From NCBI GenBank assembly GCA_963921825.1, contig OY997592.1, positions 54,084,336 to 54,148,335 of the forward strand: a stretch of DNA of 64,000 bases, read 5' to 3'. Below, one piece after another: positions 47,199 to 59,945 of this stretch. Every line of letters starts with the position of its first letter. Positions within the stretch are counted from its first letter, which is position 1. This DNA is from Erodium maritimum. Its lineage: Eukaryota; Streptophyta; Magnoliopsida; Geraniales; Geraniaceae. A model generated the notes under the pieces. The model saw only the letters and a program-made list of their open reading frames with translations, did no database searches and had not been told where the DNA came from. The translations under genes were made by a program, and so were the position numbers.

Positions 47199-50100
47199 TT
47201 ATAGCAGACTCTCGCAGGCTTGAATATCCGCTCCCTGTGCTGTCAAAACTCCTTGCCCTGAAGGGGCAGATTTTACAGTCCTCATGGCAGCACCAAATAT
47301 AGCTGCTCTAAACCTGTCATCTTCTACCTTGTCCACAACTTCCTTGACCACCTTGAAGTCAGCACTGCCTGACAAAATCAACTTCCCTAGAAGCTCACCC
47401 AAGTTGTTGGGTGCTTTTGGTAGATCAATGCCAATGTCATCCAGTGTTGAAGCATATAGGATACACCCAGTTGCGATGTCAGTGCCTGTCAGGGCATTCT
47501 TGCTGAGCAAGAAGGTCAGAAGCTTTGCAACAGGCTCATGGCAAGGCGAGCTCTTCTCCAGTGCAAGTGCAATGGCTTCTCTGACAACCAGATGATGATA
47601 AGAAGGTGCTTTCAGCTCCTCCACACATTGCAATGCTTCATCCAGAAGCAACACATTGAAATACTCCTCCAGCAAAGAGACCGTCTTCTTTTCAAGATCA
47701 GGAGGAAACGACTTCGCCATAGGGGCTGAGGATCTTTCAGAAACTACCGGTGCAGATACTGGAGCAGGAACAGGCTTTGGATTGGATACTTTCGAAACAG
47801 GTTCAGGTCTGGCCGGAGAAGCAGCACCTTGCAATAAGGCACTTCTCCCAGGGATAGTGCCACCACTGCCTTGAGGTAAAAATTTAGAATTCAGGGAGGG
47901 TGATTTCCCCATTGAAGGGTATTGGACTCTGGGTGAAGACTGGTTAGCCCCAGAACCGTTGTTACCCCTTGGCATTGAACGGGAACGAGGCACCACCTCC
48001 CAATTGTCATCATCAAGCTTGGGCATCCCAGGTGCTCCAGGCATCATTCCCCCAGCACCAGGTCTTGTAATGGGTAGACCCCCAGGGCTCATAACACCAA
48101 GTGAACCTTGGTTACGACCATTTCTCATCATTGCAGTTGCACCTGGTCTCAGCCCTAAGTTCTTCTCTGCCTCTGAATGGATCTCAGTGATGGTCTTTGC
48201 CTTCATCTGCCAAATCAAACATGCACCAAAAATATTATCCCCATATCACAATCACACACTAGTAACAATCATACTTCATGACTAAATTGAACAGAAGACT
48301 AACCTCTTCACGTCTAGGGACCCACTTGTTAGCCCGTGTATCAAGAACATCACGAACCATAAACCTCAATCTGGGTTCAAGTTGGGGGTTTGAGGCCAGC
48401 TCTTTCAGCCTGCTAAAATATAAATCATTAATCCGCCGAGATTTTGGACTTTCGTCCAGCTGTTTACCTATAGTTCTAAAGAACTGACATATTGCCTCCA
48501 CATTCTCCTCAGCAGGACAGGCATTAGCATCTTGTCCCAAAAGCTCCTGAAACACATAAAAACACAGTAAGCTATGGCAGTCACTAGCAGCTTTAGTTTA
48601 GACAGAATGAGTGAAATAAATCAAAAGGGAACCTGAACAATATGGTGAACAATCTTCTCAGGCACCATCTTCTGCTTCAAAAGCTCACCAATAAGGCGTA
48701 TGTTTCCTAAGGTTCGCAGTTTAAGCATTCTTTCCTTGTCTTTGCGTTCCATCTCTTGCTCAGGAGCGGTCATCTGCCTCATCTCGGCCCTAAGGTTATC
48801 AGCACCTTCAAATGCCTCCTGGCAAATATTGAGGAGGACTCGTTTGAAGGTGATTTCTTTTCCTCCAGGCTCATCAGATGGGAAAGGGGGAAGCTTCTCA
48901 TTGAGATCAGAGCATAGAAGAGCATACATGGGACAAAATGTGGGCTCCAACACAGCTTTGTCAAATATCAGTGAGATAACCCCCTTAAGGAAAAATAAAC
49001 CACCATGTTCTTTTAGCAAGAAGAAAACTTTATTGTAGATGCCAGCATAGAAGATATAATAGATGACTAATTACCTTTAGAATTTCTGGGGTTGTAATTC
49101 CAGAATCAATGAGTTGACCTTTCAGGACATCAAACTTCTCTGGAGTCAATTTGTTCAGTATACTGCATAAAGATATTTCTTGTCAGGATACACATCTAGC
49201 AATCAATCAAAGTTTAGTGTTTTTGTCACAACTTTACAGTGCATGACAGACCACAGATGCGCATTATTAAGCTATTATGAGTCAGATTTAATACCCTTTC
49301 ACAGTTTTCAAGACACGTTCCTTCTCAGAGAGAGTTCCTCTTCGAACTGACCACGGAACTTCAGCCTTGATGAGGGCAGGAGCTGAACCAACCTGGTTTT
49401 GCAGACACAAGAAAATATCAAATGGCGATAAAGTGTTTGAATATATTACTGCTAAATGGCAAACATTTAACAACTATTCAATGATCGCAAGCACTTACAA
49501 ATATTAACATCTCCCTTTCCATCTAAATGTTTTCCATACAGAGAAAAGGTTTGATCTCTTTTTAACCTTGTCCATTTATTTTTAGTTTTAAATGACCCTA
49601 ACTCCATCAAGCCAATTTTTTTTATTGAAATATTAAACATGGATTAATACCATTAGGTCTAGGAAATAGAGTACAGTCTTAGACTATTAGCTTTCATCGT
49701 CATTTAAACTCCATCATAGTTAAACTAAATACATCCCATGCATATATGATAGGAATATGTATGTATGTATGTATGTATGTATATGTATGTATGTATGAGG
49801 AAATAGACAAGTCCCCAACTAGAGGAAAGGTAGTTCAGCCAACTAACCAACAACGCTCGCCTTAGCAACTACCATGACAAAAGTGTTCAACTTGTCATCT
49901 TTCAGAGCCATAGGGATCAAAAAACATTTGTAGTAAAGTTCTAGCTGAACAGTTAGCATCCATACTAGTAGTTATAAGTCTGTAGACAATGACGAGGTAG
50001 GTAATAATAGTACAAGCAGATTAGATTTTTATGAGTTGTTTGGTAGCGTACCATTAAAATTAAATGCAAGTGGGAGTTGTTACTGTTTACTAAATCTGAG

Positions 50101-52318
50101 TTTTAAAATTATGATGATTGTGATGTAATAAGATAATAATGACAAATAGTGGCAAAAATGCATGCAATATAGCAAAGAAAGGGAGCATCTATCCATGATA
50201 TAATAATGCTTGTAATGTGATTTGAAGTCATTACCCCTTGGTTGGCGGAGATTTGTGTCCTTGAAAATTGGGAATCCAAGTCCTGCGGCCTTGACTGGTA
50301 CCTATTTGAGAGCTCCTTATCCTCACGAATTGTGTCCCATGATCTCTCCTCTCCAGGAGAAGGTAACTGTGCAGACCGGCCACGCCAATCACGGTTGTCG
50401 GGCTCCGTATAACGAGCTTGGGTTTGAGGTTGTGGCTAATGAAATTTAAAGAATTTACTTGTTACGAATTCTACAAAACTAATAACACATGGAAAGGAAT
50501 AGAAGGAAGATAGCAAATGCAAGCAAAGGCTACCAATCTATAGCAACTATAACAGATTTAGCTACTACTGCAGCAATAAAATATTATGCCAGAAAAGAAT
50601 GGGAAAAAAACAGACTGCTGTACTCACAACAGTATCTCCATGTCCCCATGTTTGATCTTCACCGGACAACTCAGCATCAATTTCTTGTTTGATTCTCAAC
50701 ACATCTTCAGACATTTGGGCAGCCTAAAAGAAAATTACAATAGACCAGTAAATTGTAAGATGCAAACATTCATACACAACCATCACCTTCTAATAAAAAC
50801 AAAAGGACTTATATGTTACATGCTTTCATCAAATGCCAATAATATGATTATAGTTGCCTCAGATATTATGTTTGCTGGCAAACTAGTAACAGGCTGTAGA
50901 CCAAAACAGTCATGAAACTGCACTGCCAGTGCCCCACAAAAAGTAAAAAGGATGAACAATCATCAAGAGCATATGTGCAATGAATTACCTCCTTGAGTAG
51001 TATCAACTGGTCTCGGGTGTACCGGATACGCTCACGACCTTCAAATCGTATGTCCCCCGTCTAGATGAATGCACAAGTAGATTTAATACAAGGATTATTT
51101 ATTTTCTGATATAGTATAAAGTGATTACAGATGTAACAGTAAACAACAAAGCTACAATAAGCCTCAAACTTCTGAAAACAAAATTGGAGACTTTCAGGTT
51201 AATATTCAAATAAAACTAGCCATGTATATCTTGTACTCTCATTTGGAATTCAATAAAATACAACTTCTGATCATACAGCATAATTATAATCAGGTAACAG
51301 TTAACAGGAAATTGTTTGTAAACAAAACTTCTGAACACTAGAAAATTGAAACAAAAAAACTTTTTGTTTCGTAATCTACTTCCAGAGCTCCACCTATTTG
51401 TTTTCTTTCGAAGGGTGCTATGTAATGTGAGTTCTTTATGGGCAACATTACAACTATCACATGCAAGTCTAATCCCATATACTATAGTATGTCCATGTTT
51501 ACAGCAGAAATACACTCAAGTGCCCTGCCAAGAATTGGACAACAAACAGTGAGCTGAACTGAACTATCTCATCTATCTTAAAAGGTAGCTATCCAAAAGC
51601 CTGTCTTTTACTTCAGATTTGATACCCAGTTGGAGACCATGAGGATAGTTCAAAACTTGACAACAAAAGCACTGTAAACTTTAATCTCACCATCAGTATT
51701 TTGCAAACCTATTTTCTAGCTAACTAGATAGACCAAATCCTGAAAGGACACCAATTGCAGAAACATGAAAAATCAAAAGAAAAATAAATAAGTTTACTGG
51801 GGTATATAAACTAGTCCCTCAATATCCTTGAAAAAGATCATAATGGTTATAATTGCATGTTATTAGATGTACCAAATCTGGGCAAGAACTAAAGCAATGC
51901 ACTTTTTCATTACTTACTAATTATATAGCATTGCTCTTCCCCAATCCAATGGGCAGCAGCACAAAAACACAAGATGAAAGGAACTTCAATTCACCAATTA
52001 CACTAAAATTGGGAATCAAAACAGAACCAACACAAAACAATCCAGAGACATGTACAAAACAGATCGCGGGAAGCTCAAGATACCAAACCCACAACAGAAA
52101 CAACAAAAATTTAGAATTTTTATCAAAACCCCATAGATCTAAGGGTTCAGGTAGCGACAGACCTTGAGTGCAGAAGGGAGGCCACCGTGAGGACGCAGAG
52201 CTTGCCCTTCTACCGGAGCAGAAGACGAGGAAGAGTCAAAACGAGGGCCCAGAAACCTGGTGCCGCGCGGACCGCCGCCGCCGCCGGGTCTCAAGCTTAT
52301 AACGGTCTGATCTGCCAT
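47199..52318 (-). CDS. Eukaryotic translation initiation factor isoform 4G (eIF(iso)4G), 9 exons
   Basis: Scaffold of the plant-specific cap-binding complex eIF(iso)4F, joining eIF(iso)4E, eIF4A and eIF3. Exons in transcript order: 52318-52163, 51060-50989, 50723-50628, 50435-50235, 49392-49295, 49162-49075, 48983-48633, 48546-48304, 48206-47199. They join in frame to 770 aa, close to the usual 750-790. Residues 66-72 (YTRDQLI) are the eIF4E-binding YxxxxL-phi motif. The MIF4G domain spans about 200-430 ([57 protein letters not shown]). A Gly/Pro/Ser-rich linker follows, and a C-terminal MA3 domain starts near 605 ([20 protein letters not shown]). It is shorter than canonical eIF4G because it lacks the long N-terminal extension. 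Its CDS contains no transposon. Confidence 0.95.
49756..49797 (+). repeat. (GTAT)n microsatellite in an eIF(iso)4G intron
   Basis: About 42 bp of GTAT tetranucleotide repeats with one interruption, in the intron between exons 4 and 5. Confidence 0.95.
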
Positions 52319-53728
52319 CAGGAAACCTCGAGAATAGATCAAAAACGAAACTCCAAATTGGGGGAAGAAGCGAGGGAGAAGAAGGGAGATTGGATTGGCG
52401 TTGTTGTAATTGTGAGGTGGTTTTAGGAGTTCTGGACAGGTAAAAGAGGAAGATAGGGTTTATACGTATCTATACATATAGATATAGATATGGCCGCAGA
52501 GGCAGAGGCAGAGGCAGAGCAGCTGAAGAGAGCAAAGAGAGAGAGAATGTGTAGGTGATACCCCAAAGTCCCAAACCCTTTTAATTGCTCCTCTCTTGCT
52601 TACGTTTTCTTATTTCCTATTTCCTTTTTCTTTTCTTAATTGTTTTCTGTTTACGCTACTTTTTTTTCTTGTCGTGTTTTTATAGGACGCGTTTGGCTTT
52701 TGAATTACACTAACCTTAACCGGATTAGGAATTCAGGTTGGATTTGGAATTTGGGTATGAAATGGATATGGGCTAGGCCATTATGGGCATGGGCTAGGCC
52801 ATAATGGGCCATCAATGATCCAAACTTTGTTTGCCTTTTAGAACCAGATATTAGGATAAGAATTCCATTGTTATGATTCTTATCCTTGTGGTCTAAATAA
52901 TAAGGTAGTAGTCAATCTTTTAAAATAAGTTAAGTTAAATTATTAATTGATTTGGTTCTGGTTAAACAATTACTACTTTTTAAAAAAAAAAGAAGCTAAA
53001 TAATCTTTTGATTAAATAATTTTAAATGTTTATATATCAATTTAGAAGATATACATATATTTGATGAACGTATATATCAAATCGTGATATTTTGTATTCT
53101 AGACGTGACAAAATATTTGTAGGGAATATAGGTTAGTATACTGACGATAAACAAATTCAAATAGAGCAATAATAAATTAAAATAACAAATAAGAAATAAC
53201 ATTCACCGAATCAGCTAGCTTACTGATTACAGGTTAGAAAATCCGGGTTTAGTCGAGTCCAGGTACTCATGTCTCCTTAAGACACTTAATTTCCCCGTAT
53301 GGGTAGCGGTCTCCCATGATACAACGACTAACGTCAGCGAACTCAACTTTGTGTAGAGAAATCACCAAAGACTAATGAAGAATGAAAACGTAATTGGAAG
53401 AGAAAGAGGTGGTTTTCGATCTATGTTTTTGATATGTGAAGTGTTTTTGGTATTTGTGATGTATTAGAAGATGACTTAATAGGTTGGTATATATAGGCTC
53501 TCTAATAGAGATAGAAAGGTAATTTTATGGGGTAGCTAAACCCATAAAAGCCTCTCATTAAGAGGTCATGGCCAACCAACTACATAAATCATATTTAAAG
53601 CCACAAATATTATTTAGTACCATAAATCATATTTAAAACAACAAAATCACATTTTAACCACATTTTTCCAACAATATTAACGTCAGATCGAAACAAATAC
53701 AACACAATATACACTGTGTCCAAATAAG

Positions 53729-53765
<37 letters not shown>
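52319..53765. other. eIF(iso)4G leader and promoter, then gene-free DNA
   Basis: A short (GGCAGA)n run at 52499-52518 lies in the presumed leader. The rest is AT-rich, ending in (AC)n and (TA)n microsatellites at 53729-53765, into which the next element inserted. No gene seen. Confidence 0.5.
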
Positions 53766-54820
53766 GGGGAACAATCAAGTACAAACCTCATCTTAGATCA
53801 GAACATAGAACTAATCTACACCATTCAATATAGCAAATCAAGGGCTAAGATTTTTGATAAATTCTGATTCCAAAATATGTTCACGCGCATTGTTTGTGGG
53901 TATTTTCGGGAAAAAAATAGTTGGAATCGTAACATACAAGTGGGAAATCGAAATTGGCTGCTATTTTTTTTCCACCAAGTTTACTATTTTGATCTTTCCC
54001 GCTTCGTTTCAACTCCGATTTAATTTTTTCTTGCGCCAATATTTTTATTTTCCCAAGAACTATCTATCAAGTAGCATATTGAATATTTTTTGAAGCAAGA
54101 AAAAAAATATTTACTCAAACAAACAAAAAAATAAACGAAATTAATGTATGTTTTGTAATTTTTAGTTGTATGTGTACGATAAACCTAATGTATGTTTATA
54201 GGAGCTAAAACTCAATGTATGTTCTTGCCATTTTCATTTGTATGTGTATGCTAAACTTAATGTATGTTTTTATGTTTTCGCAACTGCATATGTGTAAGCT
54301 AAACTTAATGTATGTTCTTCCCATTTTCATTTGTATGTGTAAGCTGAACTGAATGTATGTTTTTTCAAATGCATTTGTATGTATACTACCCATAACTTTT
54401 CACTTTACAACATAAACATACATTAAGTTTAGGGTACACATACAACTGAAAATTACAAAACATACATTTATTTCGTTTCTTTTTTTTTGTTTGAGTAAAT
54501 CGTTTTTTTTCTTGCTTCAAAACGTATTCAATATGCTACTTGATATATAGGTCTTGGAAAAAGAAAATTATTGGCGCAAGAAAAAATTAAATCGGAGTTG
54601 AAACGAAGCGGGAAAGATCAAAATAGTAAACTTGGTGGAAAAAAAAGTCGAAATTACCCTCAAATTCGAAATTAAAACCAATTTCAGCATATTTTTATGT
54701 GTTTTTATGCGCGTGTAGTTAAAATTGGAAAACAAATCTCATCCATCCAATAAAATATTTTAAAGGATGAGATTAGTTCTACGTTCTGACCAATTTGTGA
54801 GGTTTGTACCTAATTGTTAT

Positions 54821-54822
<2 letters not shown>
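53766..54822. mobile_element. 1.06-kb foldback element with long arms and internal tandem repeats
   Basis: The left end GGGGAACAATCAAGTACAAA mirrors the right end, whose reverse complement begins GGATAACAATTAGGTACAAA. The arms stay complementary for over 350 bp (for example TTTCCCGCTTCGTTTCAACTCCG at about 53996 against its complement at about 54600). The centre (54140-54470) holds tandem units containing AATGTATGTT...CATTTGTATGTGTA.GCTAAACTT. Both flanks are (TA)n, so a target duplication cannot be scored exactly. It is probably a Mutator-type or other foldback transposon and is non-coding. Confidence 0.8.
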
Positions 54823-54857
<35 letters not shown>

Positions 54858-55105
54858 CAATTATTATCTCAGGTTGAGCATATAACTACCATATAGAAAG
54901 ATGATTATTGATCATTAAATGACCCCTTATAAACGGTCTTTACATCGATTAAAAGTACAAAAAGGACGTATTTTAGACAAGACTGGCCAACATAATTAAT
55001 CAGTTCTAGATGACAAACAAAATTAAAACACAATCTTTTTAGTTCGATTTTTTCCTGTCTTACTTAAAAATATTTTGGTTGATAAATAATAAGTCCAAAC
55101 AAATA
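54823..55105. other. AT-rich spacer with (TA)n
   Basis: A (TA)n run at 54823-54856 followed by unremarkable AT-rich sequence. Confidence 0.4.
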
Positions 55106-55344
55106 CGAGGTTTAATTTGACTACTAGACCCGGTTTTAAAGTTTATAGGCTTCCTGCGTGAAGCGGATTGTGTTCCTTCTTCTGATTTCCTTTGTTTGTT
55201 GGCTTCATGTGTGAAGCGAGATGGTACCCTTTGGGTTGGACTTCTTTGGTTGTTGTGTCCATGTTGGTTGTTCTTTGTTTCCTTGTAACTCCTCGTTATC
55301 TTCTAAGGAGGTTTAATTTAAATTTGTTTTGCTGATAAAAAAAA
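55106..55344 (+). mobile_element. Heavily 5'-truncated LINE 3' end
   Basis: The 15-bp AAGTCCAAACAAATA occurs at 55091-55105 and 55345-55359. Between them is 239 bp ending GTTTTGCTGATAAAAAAAA, a typical plant LINE 3' tail. The interior repeats GGCTTC.TG.GTGAAGCG twice. Confidence 0.88.
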
Positions 55345-55531
55345 AAGTCCAAACAAATATTGTATCACTTTTCTGGACAATATATTACCTTAACTTGCAA
55401 TCATGCATTTTATCAACAAAAATAAAAACTTATAATCATGCAGCAGTCAGTAGAGATCATAGTAAGAATTGATGCAGTATAAAACAGTTAAAATAACGCG
55501 AGACGTTTGTTGCTATTTGATATGATAAAAG

Positions 55532-55893
55532 CAGGGTTTTAAAAGTCGTTAGGCGCTAGTCAGGCGGTTAGGTCTTTTAGGGATTAATCGGGGACCAGAC
55601 GGAGATTAATCGGATTTGTATATTTTTATTTTAAATAGATATATTATTTTATATAGAAATAAAATATGAATTTCATTATATTAAAAATGGTAACAAATAT
55701 TTAAAATACCTAAAAAATAACACCAAACAATTCAAAAACACAACCTCTAATATCACCAACACCAAACAATTCTGCATAACCATCTAATCATTTTAATTGA
55801 ATCAATATACTATACAAAACTGTTGTAGCCGCCTACACGGCTAGGCGTAGACGGACGTCTAAACAGCATCCAGTCGGGACTTTTAAAACACTG
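55532..55893. mobile_element. hAT-type MITE
   Basis: Ends CAGGGTTTTAAAAGTC and GACTTTTAAAACACTG are inverted repeats. The exact 8-bp duplication GATAAAAG flanks it at 55524-55531 and 55894-55901. Subterminal GGCG/CGCC words (TTAGGCGCTAGTCAGGCGG; CCGCCTACACGGCTAGGCG) are typical of this MITE class. It is 362 bp and non-coding, about 300 bp upstream of the GPX start codon. Confidence 0.93.
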
Positions 55894-56190
55894 GATAAAA
55901 GCGAGGAAGTCTGGTTGTTGAAATGTATTTCCTACCTTTGGAAACAGAGGTCGGTATTCCCTGAATAACACGTGTTCATGTGTTTTTGTTATTATTCACC
56001 ACAAAAGTCAGAACAGCCTGGAAAACAATTGTGAAGAAAAGCAATGTGGATAATTATTTCAAAATAAAAATTAAACAGAGAAGAAGACCACGTGGCACAT
56101 TACCTTCCACTTCAAATCCTCCCCCACTCCTCCAGAAACCGCTTCCATTCACACCTCCAATTCCAAACCTCTTCCTCCAAGTAACCAAAA

Positions 56191-57979
56191 ATGGCTTCCA
56201 TGCCCTTCTCTGCAACTCTCTCTTCTCCTCTGTGTGGCTTTACCCAGTCAGGAGCTACCCACAGCCGTTCGGCTTCTTCCTCTTCCATGGCTCATCTCAT
56301 CCCACCCATAAAATCCTCTTCCAAATCTTCCTTTTTGCGACATGGGTTCTCTCTGAAATCACCAACCACCCGTGGGTCTGTCTTGAAATTTCGACCCCTT
56401 GGTGTTTATGCAAGGGCCGCTACTGAGAAGAGCATTCATGAGTTCACTGTGAAGGTCTTACCTTTTTGTAATTTCTGTCCAATTGCTTGTCTGCTGCTAT
56501 TTAATTTAGTAACTTGGGACAAGACATGAGAATTAAGCTTACTTCTTCTTGTTAATTGATGCAGGACATTGATGGGAAAGATGTTTCTCTTAGCAAATTT
56601 AAGGGCAAAGTCCTTTTGATTGTCAATGTTGCTTCCAAATGGTACTATACCTATCCAGTCTGGTTGTTCCTTAGGTATAGAGATGTTTCCGATCTAATGT
56701 GATATCTTTTTTGAATTCCAGTGGCTTGACTGCATCCAATTATTCGGAACTATCTCACGTTTACGACAAGTACAAAACTCAAGGTATCAAATTGAGATTT
56801 TATGGTTTTGAATTTGAATGATTGAGTTCTATTCCAAATTCTACAGCTGAACTAGGACTGATATGCCATAGGGTTCTTGTAAAAGGGCCTGAAATGAGCT
56901 TACAAGAGTGCTAGTTGACTTTGTTGTAGTACAAAGATTTCAGTTGATTCCACAATGACCTGGAGATTAACTTATTGTTGTATGATCAGTATAGGGGACA
57001 AAACACATTGGTGTTTAACATGTTGATGTTTTGGTGCCTCCATTTATCATGCACGTCATATGTTCCAAGTGTGTGACATATTACCTTAATTAGTTGATTG
57101 ATTCCATTTATTATGCACATGATTTTAATGTATATATGTGGTCTCATCTCATTGCAGGTTTTGAGATTCTAGCTTTTCCTTGCAATCAGTTTGGAGGACA
57201 GGAACCTGGATCAAACCCAGAAATCAAGCAATTTGCATGCACAAGGTTTAAAGCTGAATTTCCCATCTTCGATAAGGTTGGTGATGTTCATTCCTTTTGA
57301 ATACACTACAGAGTTTTGAATCCGCTTCTAAAAGTAAAAGGTGTGCATTACAGGTTGATGTTAATGGACCAAAAACTGCACCAGTTTACCAGTTTCTCAA
57401 GTCCAGCGCAGGAGGATTTTTAGGTGATCTCATCAAATGGAATTTTGAGAAGTTTTTGGTGGACAAGAATGGCAAGGTTGTTGAGAGATATCCACCCACA
57501 ACATCGCCTTTTCAAATCGAGGTATGAATCATTTAAAAAATATTATTTCAAGCTTAGTCACTACTTGTAGTTCCATTTCAAACCAATTTCACTTAGAGTC
57601 CAACTTAAAACGTGCCATTAACACTATTACCTTATAAGGGATTGAAATGATGTGACAGACATACATCGCACACCAAATCGTTCCGCGTGCAGGGGTTTAG
57701 TTTGCAATTACTTTCCAAATTCAAGTATATTATGTTTTACCTAGTAAAAATGGTAGTAAAGCTCGTGCATTTTCATGTAGCATGGGTTTGGATTTCTTCA
57801 TATTCCAAGGCTTGCAACCATGAATTATACTCTGTAGTGACCATACTGTGATCTGAATGGGTCTTTAATTATAAGACAGCTTAAAAGAACTTGAAACATC
57901 ATGGATAATTCGTATTGATCTCACATCTCCGGTTCTTATTATATTTCAGAAGGACATACAGAAGCTAGTTGCTGCATAA
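56191..57979 (+). CDS. Chloroplast glutathione peroxidase-like protein (thioredoxin-dependent), 6 exons
   Basis: Reduces hydrogen peroxide and lipid hydroperoxides in the plastid. Plant members use Cys rather than selenocysteine and prefer thioredoxin as reductant. Exons 56191-56454, 56565-56641, 56722-56783, 57158-57276, 57354-57521, 57950-57979 join in frame to 239 aa. Residues 1 to about 75 are a Ser/Pro-rich transit peptide. Catalytic residues are present: Cys114 in NVASKCGLT, Gln145 in [14 protein letters not shown] and Trp203 in [10 protein letters not shown]; Cys162 in FACTRF is the resolving Cys. The selenocysteine-family dimer loop is absent, as in all plant GPXs. It is closest in design to Arabidopsis GPX1/GPX7, which also neighbour a PP2C gene (memory-based). 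The last exon is only 30 nt. A MITE lies 300 bp upstream. Confidence 0.95.
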
Positions 57980-58289
57980 ATGGTCAAAATGTTGTGCTAC
58001 TAGAGAAGGCAGTCAGCTGTTCTGAAGGAAGAGAAGGGAAGAGAGAGAGACAGTAATGTCAACTGAGTTCATGTAAATTTGTGAGGTTAGGTATGCGGTG
58101 TGTGCTTTGTATAAACTTAAGATTCATACTTAAAACTGTATTGTTTGTATTAATACAAAAAAAAATACATGAATATGTTTGCTTCTCTTTGAGCCAGGAG
58201 TTATCTTTAGGATAGTCAAGGTATTGTAGTAACATAATCTTATGTTTTAGATTATACCGAGTTGGGTAAGAAAAAACATTTAATTTATT

Positions 58290-59690
58290 GAGACTTGCGA
58301 ACTTTTTGCCATAGGCCTATTTTTATGAGGCATGCGAGATATGAACATCGCACTTCTCGTAAAAGTGGGATGAAAATTTATCTCGGACCCGACTTGCCTG
58401 GTTGCACGGGTTTCAAGGCCAGATATTATTCAAAAGGGGATTTTCCGAAGGCAAATGGCGGTCGTAATCCGAACAACCTCTTGACGGGGTTAAGGGAGAC
58501 CCAACATATACTATGCCAAGGATTACGACGTACTATTGGAAATAGCTGAACTACGAATGCATAAGGGATACTATGGCTCACAGGTAACATAAGATTACGC
58601 AACAGGGTGATAATTGGGATATATCGAAGATCCAATCATATTCCCCCCGGGAGTGGTATATGATATTCTCTACGTACCGGTACCTGATCATATGCAATGT
58701 GACAAGTGGTACTGGGTCCATAATTCGAGAGGCATCTACACCTGTAAAGAGGGGTACCAGACACTCTCTTGAGCCGGTGGAAGATGGACATCCAATCTCG
58801 TATTCAAATTTTTCTCTGACGCACTCTCTTTGGCACCCTTCTAAGTGGCGACAAATCTTTAGACAATTTGCTATTACATTGTAAGTTTGAACATACAGTA
58901 TGGGAGAAGTCCCATCTCCATGTCCCTATACTCCACCACCGTGATTTAGAAACATAGATGACCTGGTTATGGGATTTCAGAACATGGATGCAAAGAGACG
59001 AATTACCACGACACTATGGGAAATATGGAACGCTTGAAATGGGGTGGTTTGGGAAAATACTCAACAACCGGTCGAGGATGTGGTCTTCACGGTACAAAGT
59101 CACCTCCATAGTTGGTCATCTGCGCTCAGAGAGATCACCTGCCCACATAATCCAGCCCCCACACATGGTACAGGATGTGCCCCACACTCGACACTGTGGG
59201 TTACTATAAATGTTAACGGGACTGTTTTTGTTAATACGTCCCAACCGGGTTGGAGCTGGATTTGTAGGTCGAACATCGGATGTGTACTGGAAGCTCAGAA
59301 TGGGATAATACAGGGACAACTAGGAGCTGAGTTTGTCGAAGCCACTACTATCCTAGAAACCCTACAATGGACCCGTGCTCAGGGTAGGACGAAGGTTTTG
59401 ATTCGAAGCGATACTCAATATGTGGTCAATCTGATTATGAATTACATTCCACTATTTTTTCCTTTGGGTCGGGTCATTGATCAATGTCGATCTATCTTAT
59501 TATCTCTTGAGGATGTCAAACTTAAGTATATTCTTAAGACAACAAACGAAACAATCAATGAGCTCAGAATAAACGTTCTGTGTCTATCTAATCATGATCC
59601 GACTTTATTATACCGAATACACTTCTACGTCCTCTATGACTCTTTAAATAAATGGAAATACACTTGCGTTTCGAAAAAAACAACACCTCA
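58290..59690 (+). pseudogene. 5'-truncated LINE ORF2 remnant (zinc-binding region and RNase H)
   Basis: Starts within the region after reverse transcriptase (TGFKARYYSKGDFPKANGGR) and passes decayed sequence. It then encodes RNase H over about 59195-59575 (VNGTVFVNTSQPGWSWICRS, then VLIRSDTQYVVNLIMNY and LKYILKTTNETINEL). RNase H blocks correspond one to one with the copy at 37780-40030, in the opposite orientation. No full frame remains. It ends near an A-rich stretch at about 59680. Confidence 0.82.
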
Positions 59691-59945
59691 AATATCACAT
59701 TTCATCCTAAACGTGAGTGTTATCTTTGTAAATACACCTTCAAATCATTGGGCGACCCTAATCCGACGGCTGTGAAGGCCAATCGTGATCAGTGGGACCC
59801 AACAGATCGGACGGTGGTCTTTTCGTCCGTTCCAAAGTCTCGATTTTCAACGAATTCTCCCTCATTTGCATCTTTCGTACTTCCTCTGTTTTCGTTCCAG
59901 AAAAGCTAGAGCGACTCAGCTCCTCTTCGATTCTCCCCAATATAA

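Noticed and set aside
50222-50449. 75-residue plus-strand frame
   Set aside because: It is the antisense of eIF(iso)4G exon 4 (50435-50235).
54205-54393. Repetitive minus-strand 62-residue peptide
   Set aside because: Arises from the tandem repeats in the centre of the foldback element.
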